NCBI GenBank assembly: GCA_017303455.1
Contig: JAFLBM010000009.1
Span: forward strand, 1 to 64,000
Direction: 5' to 3'
Origin: Chitinophagales bacterium
GTDB lineage: Bacteria; Bacteroidota; Bacteroidia; Chitinophagales; Chitinophagaceae
DNA length: 64,000 nt
Shown: positions 1 to 8,234 of the stretch, piece by piece
How the letters are laid out: each line of letters opens with the position of its first letter
How positions within the stretch are numbered: position 1 is the stretch's first letter
The notes under the pieces: generated by a model
What the model was told of the DNA's origin: nothing
What the model saw: only the letters and a program-made list of their open reading frames with translations
Database searches by the model: none
Made by a program: the position numbers and the translations under genes

Positions 1-5
1 AGCAT

Positions 6-686
6 ATGAACTCAGCAAATGAAAAAAATGTTTTTATACAAGGTGAATTGGTCTACCTGAGAAAGCCAGTAATTGAAAAGGATGTAATTAATGGAGATTG
101 GCACCAATGGTTTAATGATTATGAAATTACGAAGTACCTGGTGCATGGTGTGTATCCAAATGATAAAGAGACGCAAGTGAAAATAGTTGAAGATCAATTG
201 AAAAATAAATCCTCTTTAATCCTCTCAATAGTAGATAACAAAAGTGATGAAATGGTTGGGGTGATATCGCTAAAATCCATTGATCTGATAAATAGAAATG
301 CTGAAATAGGGATAGTTATGGGATTCCAAAAAATCCCCGGCGGTGCAGTAGAGGCTATGGCCTTACTTACACAACATGCATTTGACAGGCTAAACTTGAT
401 TAAGTTGTATGCCGGGCAACATGAAGATCTTTGGAAGTGGGTTAATACGTTAGAATGTATCGGGTATAAAATTGAAGGGATCAGGAGAAATGCCGGCATT
501 CGGAACGGGAAAATATACGATGTTGTGTTAACCGGCATTACAAAAGAAGATTATTATGATCTTAAAACAAAGTATGGAGGTAAACTTTTTGATTCGATTG
601 AAAGCATATTTCCACGCAAAAGAAGAGAAAATTTAATCCCTGATCTTAAAGCATATATCGCTAAGATTACAACAAATAATTCCTAA
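6..686 (+). CDS. GNAT-family N-acetyltransferase (RimJ/RimL-like)
   Basis: A 226-residue protein with the look of a RimJ/RimL-type GNAT acetyltransferase, which would move an acetyl group from acetyl-CoA to an amine. The N-terminus has the typical strand 'GELVYLRKP', and the acetyl-CoA loop region near residues 100-125 reads 'GFQKIPGGAVEAM', a loose version of the usual Q/RxxGxG/A signature. The C-terminal part is basic. It sits 4 bases ahead of the amidotransferase gene in the same direction, so the substrate is probably an amino sugar of the surface glycan (inference from context). The ATG lies at the window edge, so its own promoter and earlier operon genes are not visible. Confidence 0.75.
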   Translation: MNSANEKNVFIQGELVYLRKPVIEKDVINGDWHQWFNDYEITKYLVHGVYPNDKETQVKIVEDQLKNKSSLILSIVDNKSDEMVGVISLKSIDLINRNAEIGIVMGFQKIPGGAVEAMALLTQHAFDRLNLIKLYAGQHEDLWKWVNTLECIGYKIEGIRRNAGIRNGKIYDVVLTGITKEDYYDLKTKYGGKLFDSIESIFPRKRRENLIPDLKAYIAKITTNNS

Positions 687-690
687 GTCA

Positions 691-1821
691 ATGGTTTATT
701 GCAAACGTTGCTTACAGACAAATACAAGACCAGGGACAAAGTTTGACGAGTTTGGGATTTGTCCTGCTTGTAACTATCACGAAAGCCTGAAGAGTGTGGA
801 TTGGGATGAAAGAATGGAAGAGCTTAAAAAAATTGTAGAATTCGGCAAGGCTAATAATCAATCTGGGTATGATTGTATCATTGGTGTTAGCGGCGGTAAA
901 GATTCAACCAGGCAGGCCTTCTATGTTAAAGAGGTGCTTGGAATGAATCCTTTACTTGTATGCTTAAGTTATCCGCCGCAACAGATTACCCAACGAGGTG
1001 TTGACAACGTATCAAATATGATTCGGCATGGCTTTGATTGTATAACTGTTAATCCAAGCCCTGGAATCTGGAGAGATTTGATGCGCAAGGGTTTTTTCCA
1101 ATTTACCAATTTTGCAAAATCCACCGAGCTTGCTCTATTCAGCAGTGTGCCAAGACTTGCCATTGCTTATCAAATACCTCTGATATGGTGGGGAGAAAAT
1201 GCTGCTTTACAATTAGGTGACCTGAATGTAATGGGCAAATCAGGAAGCGACGGGAATAACCTTCGTAAGATGAATACCCTTGGCGGTGGCGATGTAACCT
1301 GGTTGTTGAGCGAGGAAATTAAAAAGAATGATATCCTGCAATACATCTATCCCTCCGAAAAGGAGATGGAAGATGCTGATCTCCGGATCACTTTCCTTGG
1401 ATATTTCTGGAAGGACTGGTCGTTGGTGGATAATGGGAATTTTTCAGCATTACGGGGGTTGGAGATCCGTAACGAAAAACCCTGGGAGATCGGCGATCCG
1501 TTGGGTATCACTTCGCTTGATGAAGACTGGGTAACACTGAACCAGATGATCAAATACCTGAAGTATGGTTTTGGCCGTATCGCAGATTATGTGAACGAGG
1601 ATATCCGGAATGGCCGTATGACAAGAGAAGAGGGCATTGCATTGAATAAACGGTTTGACGGCAAATGCTCACCGGCCTATATTAAAAGCTTTTCCGATTA
1701 TATCGGCATTACGGTCGATGAATTCTGGGCACAAGTAGATAAGTCGGTAAACACCGACCTTTTTATCAAAGAGGGTCCCGGAAAATATATTCCAAAATTT
1801 GAAGTGGGGGTTGGCTTATGA
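691..1821 (+). CDS. wbpG: N-acetyl sugar amidotransferase, WbpG/WbuX type
   Basis: This 376-residue protein belongs to the WbpG/PseA-like amidotransferases that convert an N-acetyl group on a sugar nucleotide into an acetamidino group, using ATP and ammonia. Seen directly: two CxxC pairs at the N-terminus (C4/C7 and C24/C27), likely a zinc knuckle, and an intact PP-loop ATP pyrophosphatase motif SGGKDS at residues 67-72. The stop overlaps the next gene's start by 4 bases (ATGA). The next two genes, HisH and HisF-like, supply the ammonia in the known Pseudomonas aeruginosa O5 system, which makes the assignment strong. The sugar itself cannot be read from the sequence. Confidence 0.9.
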   Translation: MVYCKRCLQTNTRPGTKFDEFGICPACNYHESLKSVDWDERMEELKKIVEFGKANNQSGYDCIIGVSGGKDSTRQAFYVKEVLGMNPLLVCLSYPPQQITQRGVDNVSNMIRHGFDCITVNPSPGIWRDLMRKGFFQFTNFAKSTELALFSSVPRLAIAYQIPLIWWGENAALQLGDLNVMGKSGSDGNNLRKMNTLGGGDVTWLLSEEIKKNDILQYIYPSEKEMEDADLRITFLGYFWKDWSLVDNGNFSALRGLEIRNEKPWEIGDPLGITSLDEDWVTLNQMIKYLKYGFGRIADYVNEDIRNGRMTREEGIALNKRFDGKCSPAYIKSFSDYIGITVDEFWAQVDKSVNTDLFIKEGPGKYIPKFEVGVGL

Positions 1822-2441
1822 TAAATCCGAAAATCGTCATCGTTGATTATGGAGTGGGTAACACCCATTCCGTATCGAACGCTATTGGTTCGCTGGGGTA
1901 TAAGAAGCTAAAGATATCAGACCAGGAAGCGGTCATTAAGGAAGCTGATGCTTTAATACTACCTGGAGTTGGTGCATTTGAAGCTTGTGCCGGCAATCTG
2001 AGGGAAAGACACCTGGATACCATATTAGGTGAGCTGGTGCTGGTCAAGAAAAAGCCGATACTGGGTATCTGTGTGGGTATGCAGTTATTGGCTACCGATT
2101 CGGAAGAGAACGGTTTGCATGCCGGGCTTAACTGGATCGAAGGGCATGTAAAAAAATTGCAGTTGCCGCCGGAGTATGCAGTGCCCCATGTGGGCTGGAA
2201 TAATGTAAAGTTCAACAGCAGGGAACCTTTGTTTAGCCGGAACAGCGATGACAGTAATTTCTACTTTGACCACAGTTATTATTTCAGTTGCGATGATAAA
2301 TACGTAGCGGCTTTCAGTGATTATGGTATCAAGGTTACCGCTGCTGTGCAACGGGATAATATATATGGCGTACAATTTCACCCGGAAAAAAGCCAGACCA
2401 GCGGGTTAAAATTATTCCGGGGTTTCTTTAATTCTATCTGA
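1818..2441 (+). CDS. hisH: HisH-type glutaminase subunit for sugar amidination
   Basis: A class I glutamine amidotransferase of HisH type, 207 residues, full length for the family. The catalytic triad is visible: nucleophile Cys85 in 'GICVGMQ', and His188/Glu190 in 'VQFHPEKS'. It releases ammonia from glutamine and passes it to its HisF-like partner, encoded 2 bases downstream. No histidine biosynthesis genes are nearby, and it is coupled by a 4-base overlap to the WbpG-type gene. It therefore most likely feeds sugar amidination rather than histidine synthesis; this role is known for the HisH2/HisF2 pairs of O-antigen loci and is inferred here. Confidence 0.9.
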   Translation: MINPKIVIVDYGVGNTHSVSNAIGSLGYKKLKISDQEAVIKEADALILPGVGAFEACAGNLRERHLDTILGELVLVKKKPILGICVGMQLLATDSEENGLHAGLNWIEGHVKKLQLPPEYAVPHVGWNNVKFNSREPLFSRNSDDSNFYFDHSYYFSCDDKYVAAFSDYGIKVTAAVQRDNIYGVQFHPEKSQTSGLKLFRGFFNSI

Positions 2442-2443
2442 TC

Positions 2444-3310
2444 ATGCTAAAGAAAAGAGTAGCCGCCACGTTGGTGGTTAAAGATGGCATTGTTGTGCAG
2501 AGTATCGGGTTCAGGAAATACCTGCCTGTAGGAAAACCGGCCATTGCTATCGAATTTTTAAACCAATGGGGAATTGATGAGATCATCTTACTGGATATTT
2601 CAGCCAGTCTTAAAAATGCGGAGCCGGATTATAATATGATCAAGAAGGCATCAAAGAAATGTTATGTGCCGCTGACCGTTGGCGGAGGTATTACAAAGGT
2701 TGATCATATCAAAGAGCTCATGCACTGCGGTTCGGATAAAATCTCATTGAACCAGGCTGCTATTCACCAGCCGGGACTGGTAACAGAAGCGGCTTTGCTG
2801 TTTGGTGATCAGTGCGTGGTGGTAAGTATAGATGCTGTAAAAATGGGTAACAGTTATGAGGTATACGATTATCTTACCAAAACAACACTGAAAAAAAAAC
2901 CGGCTCAATTGGCAAAAGAACTTCAGTCAAGAGGAGCCGGAGAAATACTTATAAATTCCGTTGACAGGGATGGTTCTTATCTTGGTTATGATATTACCCT
3001 GATTAATGAAGTATGTGAGGCAGTAACAGTTCCGGTTATTTGTTGCGGCGGTGCGAAAAATGCAGCCGACTTCATTAGAGTATTTTCTGAAACCACCGTA
3101 AGTGCTGCCAGTGCAGCTAATTTTTTTCATTTTTCAGAACACAGTGTAAACTGCACCAAAGCCAACATAATTAAACAGGTGCCTGTCAGGTTAGAAACAT
3201 ATGCTGACTACAGCGGTAATCCCTTTGATGGTTCACAACGGCTTTTAAAAAAGGGCGATAAGGAATTGGAAGAAATGCTTTTTATAAGAATTGAGAAAGA
3301 GATAATTTAA
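2444..3310 (+). CDS. hisF: HisF-like (AglZ/HisF2) acetamidino modification protein
   Basis: A 288-residue TIM-barrel protein homologous to HisF, the cyclase subunit of imidazole glycerol phosphate synthase, but slightly longer than the usual 250-260. Barrel phosphate-binding segments remain ('LTVGGGI' near residues 77-83, 'VICCGGA' near 198-204). The catalytic Asp11 of authentic HisF aligns with Val11 here ('ATLVVKDG' where HisF has 'ACLDVKDG'), while the second catalytic Asp is kept in 'VVSIDAV'. Loss of one catalytic acid fits a barrel kept as an ammonia conduit for the WbpG-type partner rather than as a cyclase. It follows HisH by 2 bases in one operon. Confidence 0.88.
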   Translation: MLKKRVAATLVVKDGIVVQSIGFRKYLPVGKPAIAIEFLNQWGIDEIILLDISASLKNAEPDYNMIKKASKKCYVPLTVGGGITKVDHIKELMHCGSDKISLNQAAIHQPGLVTEAALLFGDQCVVVSIDAVKMGNSYEVYDYLTKTTLKKKPAQLAKELQSRGAGEILINSVDRDGSYLGYDITLINEVCEAVTVPVICCGGAKNAADFIRVFSETTVSAASAANFFHFSEHSVNCTKANIIKQVPVRLETYADYSGNPFDGSQRLLKKGDKELEEMLFIRIEKEII

Positions 3311-3339
3311 GTAGAGATTGACTCCAGGACTTAAGTTCA

Positions 3340-4056
3340 TTGTGCAAAAATTTCATTAAGAAAACCTTTTATAAAACATATAAACAAAAAATCATGAAAT
3401 TACCTGATTTCGACAAAGCATTTGAGTATGAGAATAATTTCTATTTAAGTTGCGATAATACAAGGATAAGTAAAATCTTGGCTCATTACGAGTTGTTTAA
3501 AATGGTTCAGGATCTCCCGGGGGCCATTGTTGAGTGCGGTGTATTTAAAGGAGCAAGCCTTGTTCGTTTTGCAGCGTTCAGGGATTTATTTGGAAACTCG
3601 TATTCCAAGAAAATTATTGGATTTGATATTTTCGGAAAATTTCCGGAAACAGAGTACCATGATGATAAAAAATACCGGCAAGGCTTTATTGATGAAACTG
3701 GGGGAGGCGTATCGATTTCAGTTGAGCAACTGGAGACTGTTTTTGCGCATAAAGGAGTGAATGAAAATACTGAATTTGTAAAGGGAGATGTTACACAAAC
3801 AATACCTGAGTATTTAAGAAATAATCCGCATTTGAAAATATCGTTACTAAATATGGATACGGATGTATATGAGCCTGCTGTTGTAATTTTAGAGCAGTTG
3901 TATCCCCGAATAGTACCCGGGGGAATTTTGATATTGGATGATTATGGCGTATTTCCCGGGGAAACAAAAGCAGTGGATACATATTTCGCCGATATGAAAG
4001 TGGAAGTGAAGAAATTTTCATTTGCGATGACTCCGTGTTATATTATTAAGAAATAA
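3340..4056 (+). CDS. TylF/MycF-like SAM-dependent O-methyltransferase
   Basis: A 238-residue class I methyltransferase resembling the TylF/MycF macrocin O-methyltransferase family. The SAM-binding start is visible as 'AIVECGVFKGASLVRFA' and an acidic metal/substrate segment reads 'LNMDTDVYEPA' with 'GGILILDDYG' further on. In this locus it would methylate a sugar of the glycan (inference). The start shown is a TTG; an in-frame ATG at 3394 gives a 220-residue protein beginning 'MKLPDFDKAF' and is an equally good choice, as neither has a clear ribosome binding site. The extra 18 residues are lysine-rich. Confidence 0.8.
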   Translation: MCKNFIKKTFYKTYKQKIMKLPDFDKAFEYENNFYLSCDNTRISKILAHYELFKMVQDLPGAIVECGVFKGASLVRFAAFRDLFGNSYSKKIIGFDIFGKFPETEYHDDKKYRQGFIDETGGGVSISVEQLETVFAHKGVNENTEFVKGDVTQTIPEYLRNNPHLKISLLNMDTDVYEPAVVILEQLYPRIVPGGILILDDYGVFPGETKAVDTYFADMKVEVKKFSFAMTPCYIIKK

Positions 4057-4069
4057 TCTTTAATAAGTT

Positions 4070-5659
4070 ATGAAACCTTACCAGGAACATCTAAAAAGTA
4101 TTTTATCCTTTGGTGAAACCGTTTCACCAACAAGGAAACCCGTCTTCAGATCTTCTGCGATTTTTCCCGTTATTGATACTGTTGAATTTTCAACACAAAT
4201 TGTATTTATGGGATATTGGCTGCGGAAAAGAAATATCCCGGAGGTGACAGTATTGATATCCCTGCGTAATGAGCAGGGAGTTGTAATACTGCGAAAGTCG
4301 CTTATTGTTGATAAGGTTAAGGCGTATAAAATCGAGCTACCTGTTTTGCTAGCTGAATTAGAGTGGGACAAGGAGCAATTTACCGGTTCGCTTGAATTAG
4401 AAGTTTTCTCTACAAGAGATATGGTTTTCCCTTATCCTGCATTTGTTATTAATTTCATGAGCAAATATGGAATAACAGCTGTTCATACAACGGGAAGAAT
4501 TTATAATGATGTTGAGGATATGCAGGGCAATGTGCAATACAAAGTTCCGGAAAGCGGGTTTGATATTCATTCAGGCCCGGGTAGTGACCCTTTTTTTAGT
4601 TTTGTAAATGGTCCTTTTGATAATTCCGGGAAAGTAATCAGGTATGAGATCATTGACGAACAACAGCAAATTGTAGGCGGGCAAATTTTGCCCAAATCTT
4701 TATTACCCTATCAAACATGTTTTATCTATTTGAGGGATCATATTGATATAGACCGTGTACTAAAGGGAGGAAAAGGTACTGTCAGGCTCTGGCTTGATTA
4801 TGAAGGTTTTTTTACCCGTATAATTGCCGGGAATTTTAATGATAAAAAAGCCGTATCTATAACGCATTCTTTTTATGACAGCTCCTCGGTTAATGATAAA
4901 AATGCATATCAGGATAACCTGTCAGGACAATTACACGATAGTTATGTATTTATTCCAGTATACATTGATGATGACTTTTATACGCAGGTGATCTATTATC
5001 CTATTTATTCATTGTCGGCATATACAATGAGCTTGGTTTTTTTTGATCAGGAAGGCAATAAGCTGAAGGAATTGAAGGAATGGAAAAAATTCGGGAAAAG
5101 TGATAACGTTTTTTTTTCAGTTGATATTAATGCATTGGCTTTAGAGTTTTTTACTGAAGCTGAAAGGAGTAATATCCGCGGATTGATGATTAGCAATGAC
5201 TGGGATGGCAAAAATATTCCAACAAGGATAAAGTATGGTTTAAATATAGGCTTGAAGAACCGTATATACGATCTGCCTACTAATATTTGCTTTGCACCCG
5301 AGATTGCAAATCCAAAAATAACCCAGAAGCCGGGTACTTTTAAATGGGCGCCGTTGCTTAATTCCTTTGAATCCGAAATTATTATAACGAATTGCGGTTC
5401 TTATAAGGATTATAGCAGGGCCGCCTCATTAAGTATTGATTTTTTTAGGGAGCTCGACGACAAGGTATTACATGTGGATGTAACCATAGCAGCCTATTCA
5501 CAGTATGTGATAAATGCAGAGAAGATGGAAAATGTAAAGTCATTCCTGGGAGGGGGCACTGGCTGGGTAACTATTAATTCTGATAATCCTTTTGTTAATG
5601 CATGGTATTTTGATTTTAATCGTGCAACAGGTGTAGTAGCAGGAGATCATTCATTTTGA
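4070..5659 (+). CDS. Unrecognised protein of the polysaccharide locus
   Basis: A 529-residue protein I do not recognise. It has no signal peptide or membrane segment and looks rich in beta strands, with alternating aromatic and charged residues throughout and several short 'DYEG', 'NGPFDNSGK', 'ISNDWDG' turns. The length and the all-beta look would fit two or more beta-sandwich domains, but no catalytic motif stands out. It starts 13 bases after the methyltransferase gene and ends 73 bases before the second amidotransferase-like gene, all in the same direction, so it is probably co-transcribed and involved in making or modifying the same glycan. Confidence 0.6.
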   Translation: MKPYQEHLKSILSFGETVSPTRKPVFRSSAIFPVIDTVEFSTQIVFMGYWLRKRNIPEVTVLISLRNEQGVVILRKSLIVDKVKAYKIELPVLLAELEWDKEQFTGSLELEVFSTRDMVFPYPAFVINFMSKYGITAVHTTGRIYNDVEDMQGNVQYKVPESGFDIHSGPGSDPFFSFVNGPFDNSGKVIRYEIIDEQQQIVGGQILPKSLLPYQTCFIYLRDHIDIDRVLKGGKGTVRLWLDYEGFFTRIIAGNFNDKKAVSITHSFYDSSSVNDKNAYQDNLSGQLHDSYVFIPVYIDDDFYTQVIYYPIYSLSAYTMSLVFFDQEGNKLKELKEWKKFGKSDNVFFSVDINALALEFFTEAERSNIRGLMISNDWDGKNIPTRIKYGLNIGLKNRIYDLPTNICFAPEIANPKITQKPGTFKWAPLLNSFESEIIITNCGSYKDYSRAASLSIDFFRELDDKVLHVDVTIAAYSQYVINAEKMENVKSFLGGGTGWVTINSDNPFVNAWYFDFNRATGVVAGDHSF

Positions 5660-5732
5660 TATACATAAGAACAGATTACTAGAGCTGATATGTTGCAACT
5701 TTTTTACTTTGAGGTTTTAATTTTTTATAGTT

Positions 5733-6983
5733 ATGGAGTTTTGTAGCCGATGTCTTTATCCCAAAACCCATCCTCTTTATTTATATATCGATGAGGAGGG
5801 GGTATGTAGTGGTTGCCGGGTACATGAAGAAAAAGATACGCTGGACTGGAAGCCAAGGGCTGACAAATTAGGCCAGATATTCGAAGCTTACAAGAACCGG
5901 TCAGGAAATAATTATGACTGTATCATCCCCGTAAGTGGTGCCAGGGATTCTTACTTTATAGTTCATACAGTCAAGAATGTATATGGTATGAATCCTTTGC
6001 TGGTGACTTATAATAAGCAATATAATACTGCAGAAGGGATAAGAAACCTTGCTAATCTCCGGATACAATTTGATTGTGATATCATGACACTTACGGTGAA
6101 CCCGGAGACGGTAAAAAAAATCACCAGGGCCACGATGAGAAAAATGGGCAGCATTTACTGGCATTGCCTGGCAGGGCAAACTGTTTACCCGGTGCAGGTG
6201 GCGGTTAAATTTAAAATACCACTGATCATCTGGGGTGCTCACCAGGGAATTGACCAGGTGGGAATGTTCTCTCACCTGGATGAAGTGGAAATGATGAGGA
6301 AATACCGGAAAGAACATGACCTGATGGGCTATGAAGCAGAGGACCTGGTGGATGACTTTGATGGTGTTACTGAAGAAGATATTGTACAGTTCAGGTATCC
6401 TGATGATAAGGAATTGGAACGGGTGGGGGTGAGGGGCATTTATCTCAATAACTATATACGATGGGATACCAAGGCCCAGCATGAAAAAATGATCAGGGAG
6501 TTTGGTTATAAAACGGAGAAACAAACCAGGACTTTTGATACATATAATGATGTGGATTGTTTTAATTATTCCGATGTCCATGATTATATCAAGTTCATTA
6601 AGCACGGATATAGTAAGGTTACCGATCATGCATCCAGGGAGATCCGTTTAAGACGGATGACAAGAGAGCAGGGTATGGAATTGGTAAAACAGTACTCTGC
6701 CATAACCCCGCAGCATTTATCCCTGTTCCTCGACTGGCTGGGGATAACAGAAAATAGTTTCCATTATATTATTGACCAGCACAGGAACCCGGCATTATGG
6801 GAAAGAAACGATAACTGGGACTGGGTATTAAAAAAAGATATTTTTGAATTGCAGGAAAAAGCAGGAAATACTACCGCTGCACTTTCGTTAAAGGAAGATT
6901 TTGTACCGTTTGTATTAACAGGAAAAGGAATAAGCACTGACCCTGATGGTCGTTATATTCTGATCGGGAAAGGTCATAACTGA
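5733..6983 (+). CDS. WbpG-like amidotransferase paralogue with altered PP-loop
   Basis: A 416-residue paralogue of the WbpG-type protein at 691-1821, sharing the N-terminal zinc-knuckle cysteines (C4/C7, C25/C28) and the overall plan. The PP-loop reads SGARDS at residues 68-73 instead of SGGKDS, so the lysine that contacts the ATP phosphates is arginine and one glycine is alanine. It also carries a C-terminal extension of about 40 residues. It may still bind ATP, act on a different sugar, or be a non-catalytic partner. The 73-base gap upstream has a weak promoter-like TTACTTTG at 5704-5711, but no well placed partner box. Confidence 0.75.
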   Translation: MEFCSRCLYPKTHPLYLYIDEEGVCSGCRVHEEKDTLDWKPRADKLGQIFEAYKNRSGNNYDCIIPVSGARDSYFIVHTVKNVYGMNPLLVTYNKQYNTAEGIRNLANLRIQFDCDIMTLTVNPETVKKITRATMRKMGSIYWHCLAGQTVYPVQVAVKFKIPLIIWGAHQGIDQVGMFSHLDEVEMMRKYRKEHDLMGYEAEDLVDDFDGVTEEDIVQFRYPDDKELERVGVRGIYLNNYIRWDTKAQHEKMIREFGYKTEKQTRTFDTYNDVDCFNYSDVHDYIKFIKHGYSKVTDHASREIRLRRMTREQGMELVKQYSAITPQHLSLFLDWLGITENSFHYIIDQHRNPALWERNDNWDWVLKKDIFELQEKAGNTTAALSLKEDFVPFVLTGKGISTDPDGRYILIGKGHN

Positions 6984-7001
6984 AAATATATCTGATTTAG
7001 G

Positions 7002-8234
7002 ATGAGAATATTGATGATAGTAGAACCAGGCAGGAAGGATTTTTACAGTTACCTCCAGGAAGACCAGGAAAATGAGTACCTGTTGTTATGGTATGAATCA
7101 AAGCAGTCAGCTGATGCGGCTGCCGTTGCGGCTAATCCATTTTTCAAAGAGAATTATTACTGGGACCAGTTCATTACACCTAATCAACTCCTGAAAAAAA
7201 TAAAGCCGGATAAGATCGTTTTTTTTGAGATCATTGATCAGCGGCAGATTGCCCTTGTAGTAGCGGCCCGGAAAAAAAAGATTACCACTTTTTATCTTGA
7301 GCATGGAGCAGCGGGAAGCAGGGAGACCGCTATTGAACGAACAGAGATACCCGGCTTCGTGCACAAACAAAGGATACCTTATATCCTGAAAAGAATTGTT
7401 TCTTCTTTGCCACAGGTGATCAGGACCAAAATATTTTACTATTCCAATTTTTCGGGATTCAGTAGCCCCGGCAATTTCTTTTCGTATTTCAAGCTGCCGC
7501 TTCTCATGCTTACGCTTAACCCGAATAAAGCACTTGCCAGGTGTTTGTTCCCCGAGAGAGTTCCCCGCTATTCTATTGTATTCAACAGGGTGAACCTGGA
7601 AGAACACCAGTTGTTTACAGGAATTACTGAAGCTGATGCATTGCTGACCGGACTTCCTTTTTTTGACAGTTATTACCGGGCCGTACCCACTTATCTTGAT
7701 CATATTGTTTATATCGAGCAGCCTTACCTGGAACAGCATTTGGAAAACTGGACAGTTGCCCATCACCAGCAAATTGCAGAACGATTACTTCAATTTGCCA
7801 ATACGGTCAAAAGAAAAGTATATGTAAAACTGCATCCACGGTCTGATCGCAGCCTATGGAAAAAAATTGAAGAAGCCAATTCCCCTTATTTGACGGTTTT
7901 ACAGGCCGGCGATTTTACGGATATCTTTCTTTCAAGCAGTCTCATCCTTGGCTACAGTTCGTCATTACTCACGGGCTTTCTTTGTGCCCGGAAAAATGTA
8001 GTGTTATTGGGCTGGCATCCTGAACCAGGGGTTTTTGGTAATGATTTTTCTAAAACAGGATTATGCCATTATTCTGGTTCTGTCGAAGAATTGTTTACAA
8101 AAATCAGCTATTGGGAAGGAAATAACCTGTGTGTTGTGAATGAAGATCTTTACAATAAATACCTGTTGGATTATAATTTCCCTTTTGACGGCCAGGCTTC
8201 GAAGCGGGTACTAAAAGCGATACAGGAGTTATGA
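7002..8234 (+). CDS. Putative GT-B glycosyltransferase, capsule/polysialyltransferase-like
   Basis: A 410-residue protein that looks like a GT-B transferase of the capsule or polysialyltransferase-like kind. The N-terminal half has a Rossmann-type start ('MRILMIVEPG') and 'FYLEHGAAGS' near residues 103-112. The C-terminal half has 'VYVKLHPRSD' followed by 'LILGYSSSLLTGFL', the typical nucleotide-sugar binding half of such enzymes (HP motif plus a serine-rich loop). It would add a sugar, possibly a nonulosonic acid, to the growing repeat unit at the cytoplasmic face. Its stop overlaps the flippase start (ATGA), so the two are translationally coupled. Confidence 0.6.
   Translation: MRILMIVEPGRKDFYSYLQEDQENEYLLLWYESKQSADAAAVAANPFFKENYYWDQFITPNQLLKKIKPDKIVFFEIIDQRQIALVVAARKKKITTFYLEHGAAGSRETAIERTEIPGFVHKQRIPYILKRIVSSLPQVIRTKIFYYSNFSGFSSPGNFFSYFKLPLLMLTLNPNKALARCLFPERVPRYSIVFNRVNLEEHQLFTGITEADALLTGLPFFDSYYRAVPTYLDHIVYIEQPYLEQHLENWTVAHHQQIAERLLQFANTVKRKVYVKLHPRSDRSLWKKIEEANSPYLTVLQAGDFTDIFLSSSLILGYSSSLLTGFLCARKNVVLLGWHPEPGVFGNDFSKTGLCHYSGSVEELFTKISYWEGNNLCVVNEDLYNKYLLDYNFPFDGQASKRVLKAIQEL

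Noticed and set aside
5685-5732. Promoter ahead of the second amidotransferase-like gene
   Set aside because: TTACTTTG at 5704 is one mismatch from TAnnTTTG, but the only TTG upstream is 8 bases away, too close for a -33 box.
5901-6629. A 242-residue minus-strand ORF opposite the second amidotransferase-like gene
   Set aside because: No motif or plausible start region; the plus-strand gene is a clear paralogue of a known family.
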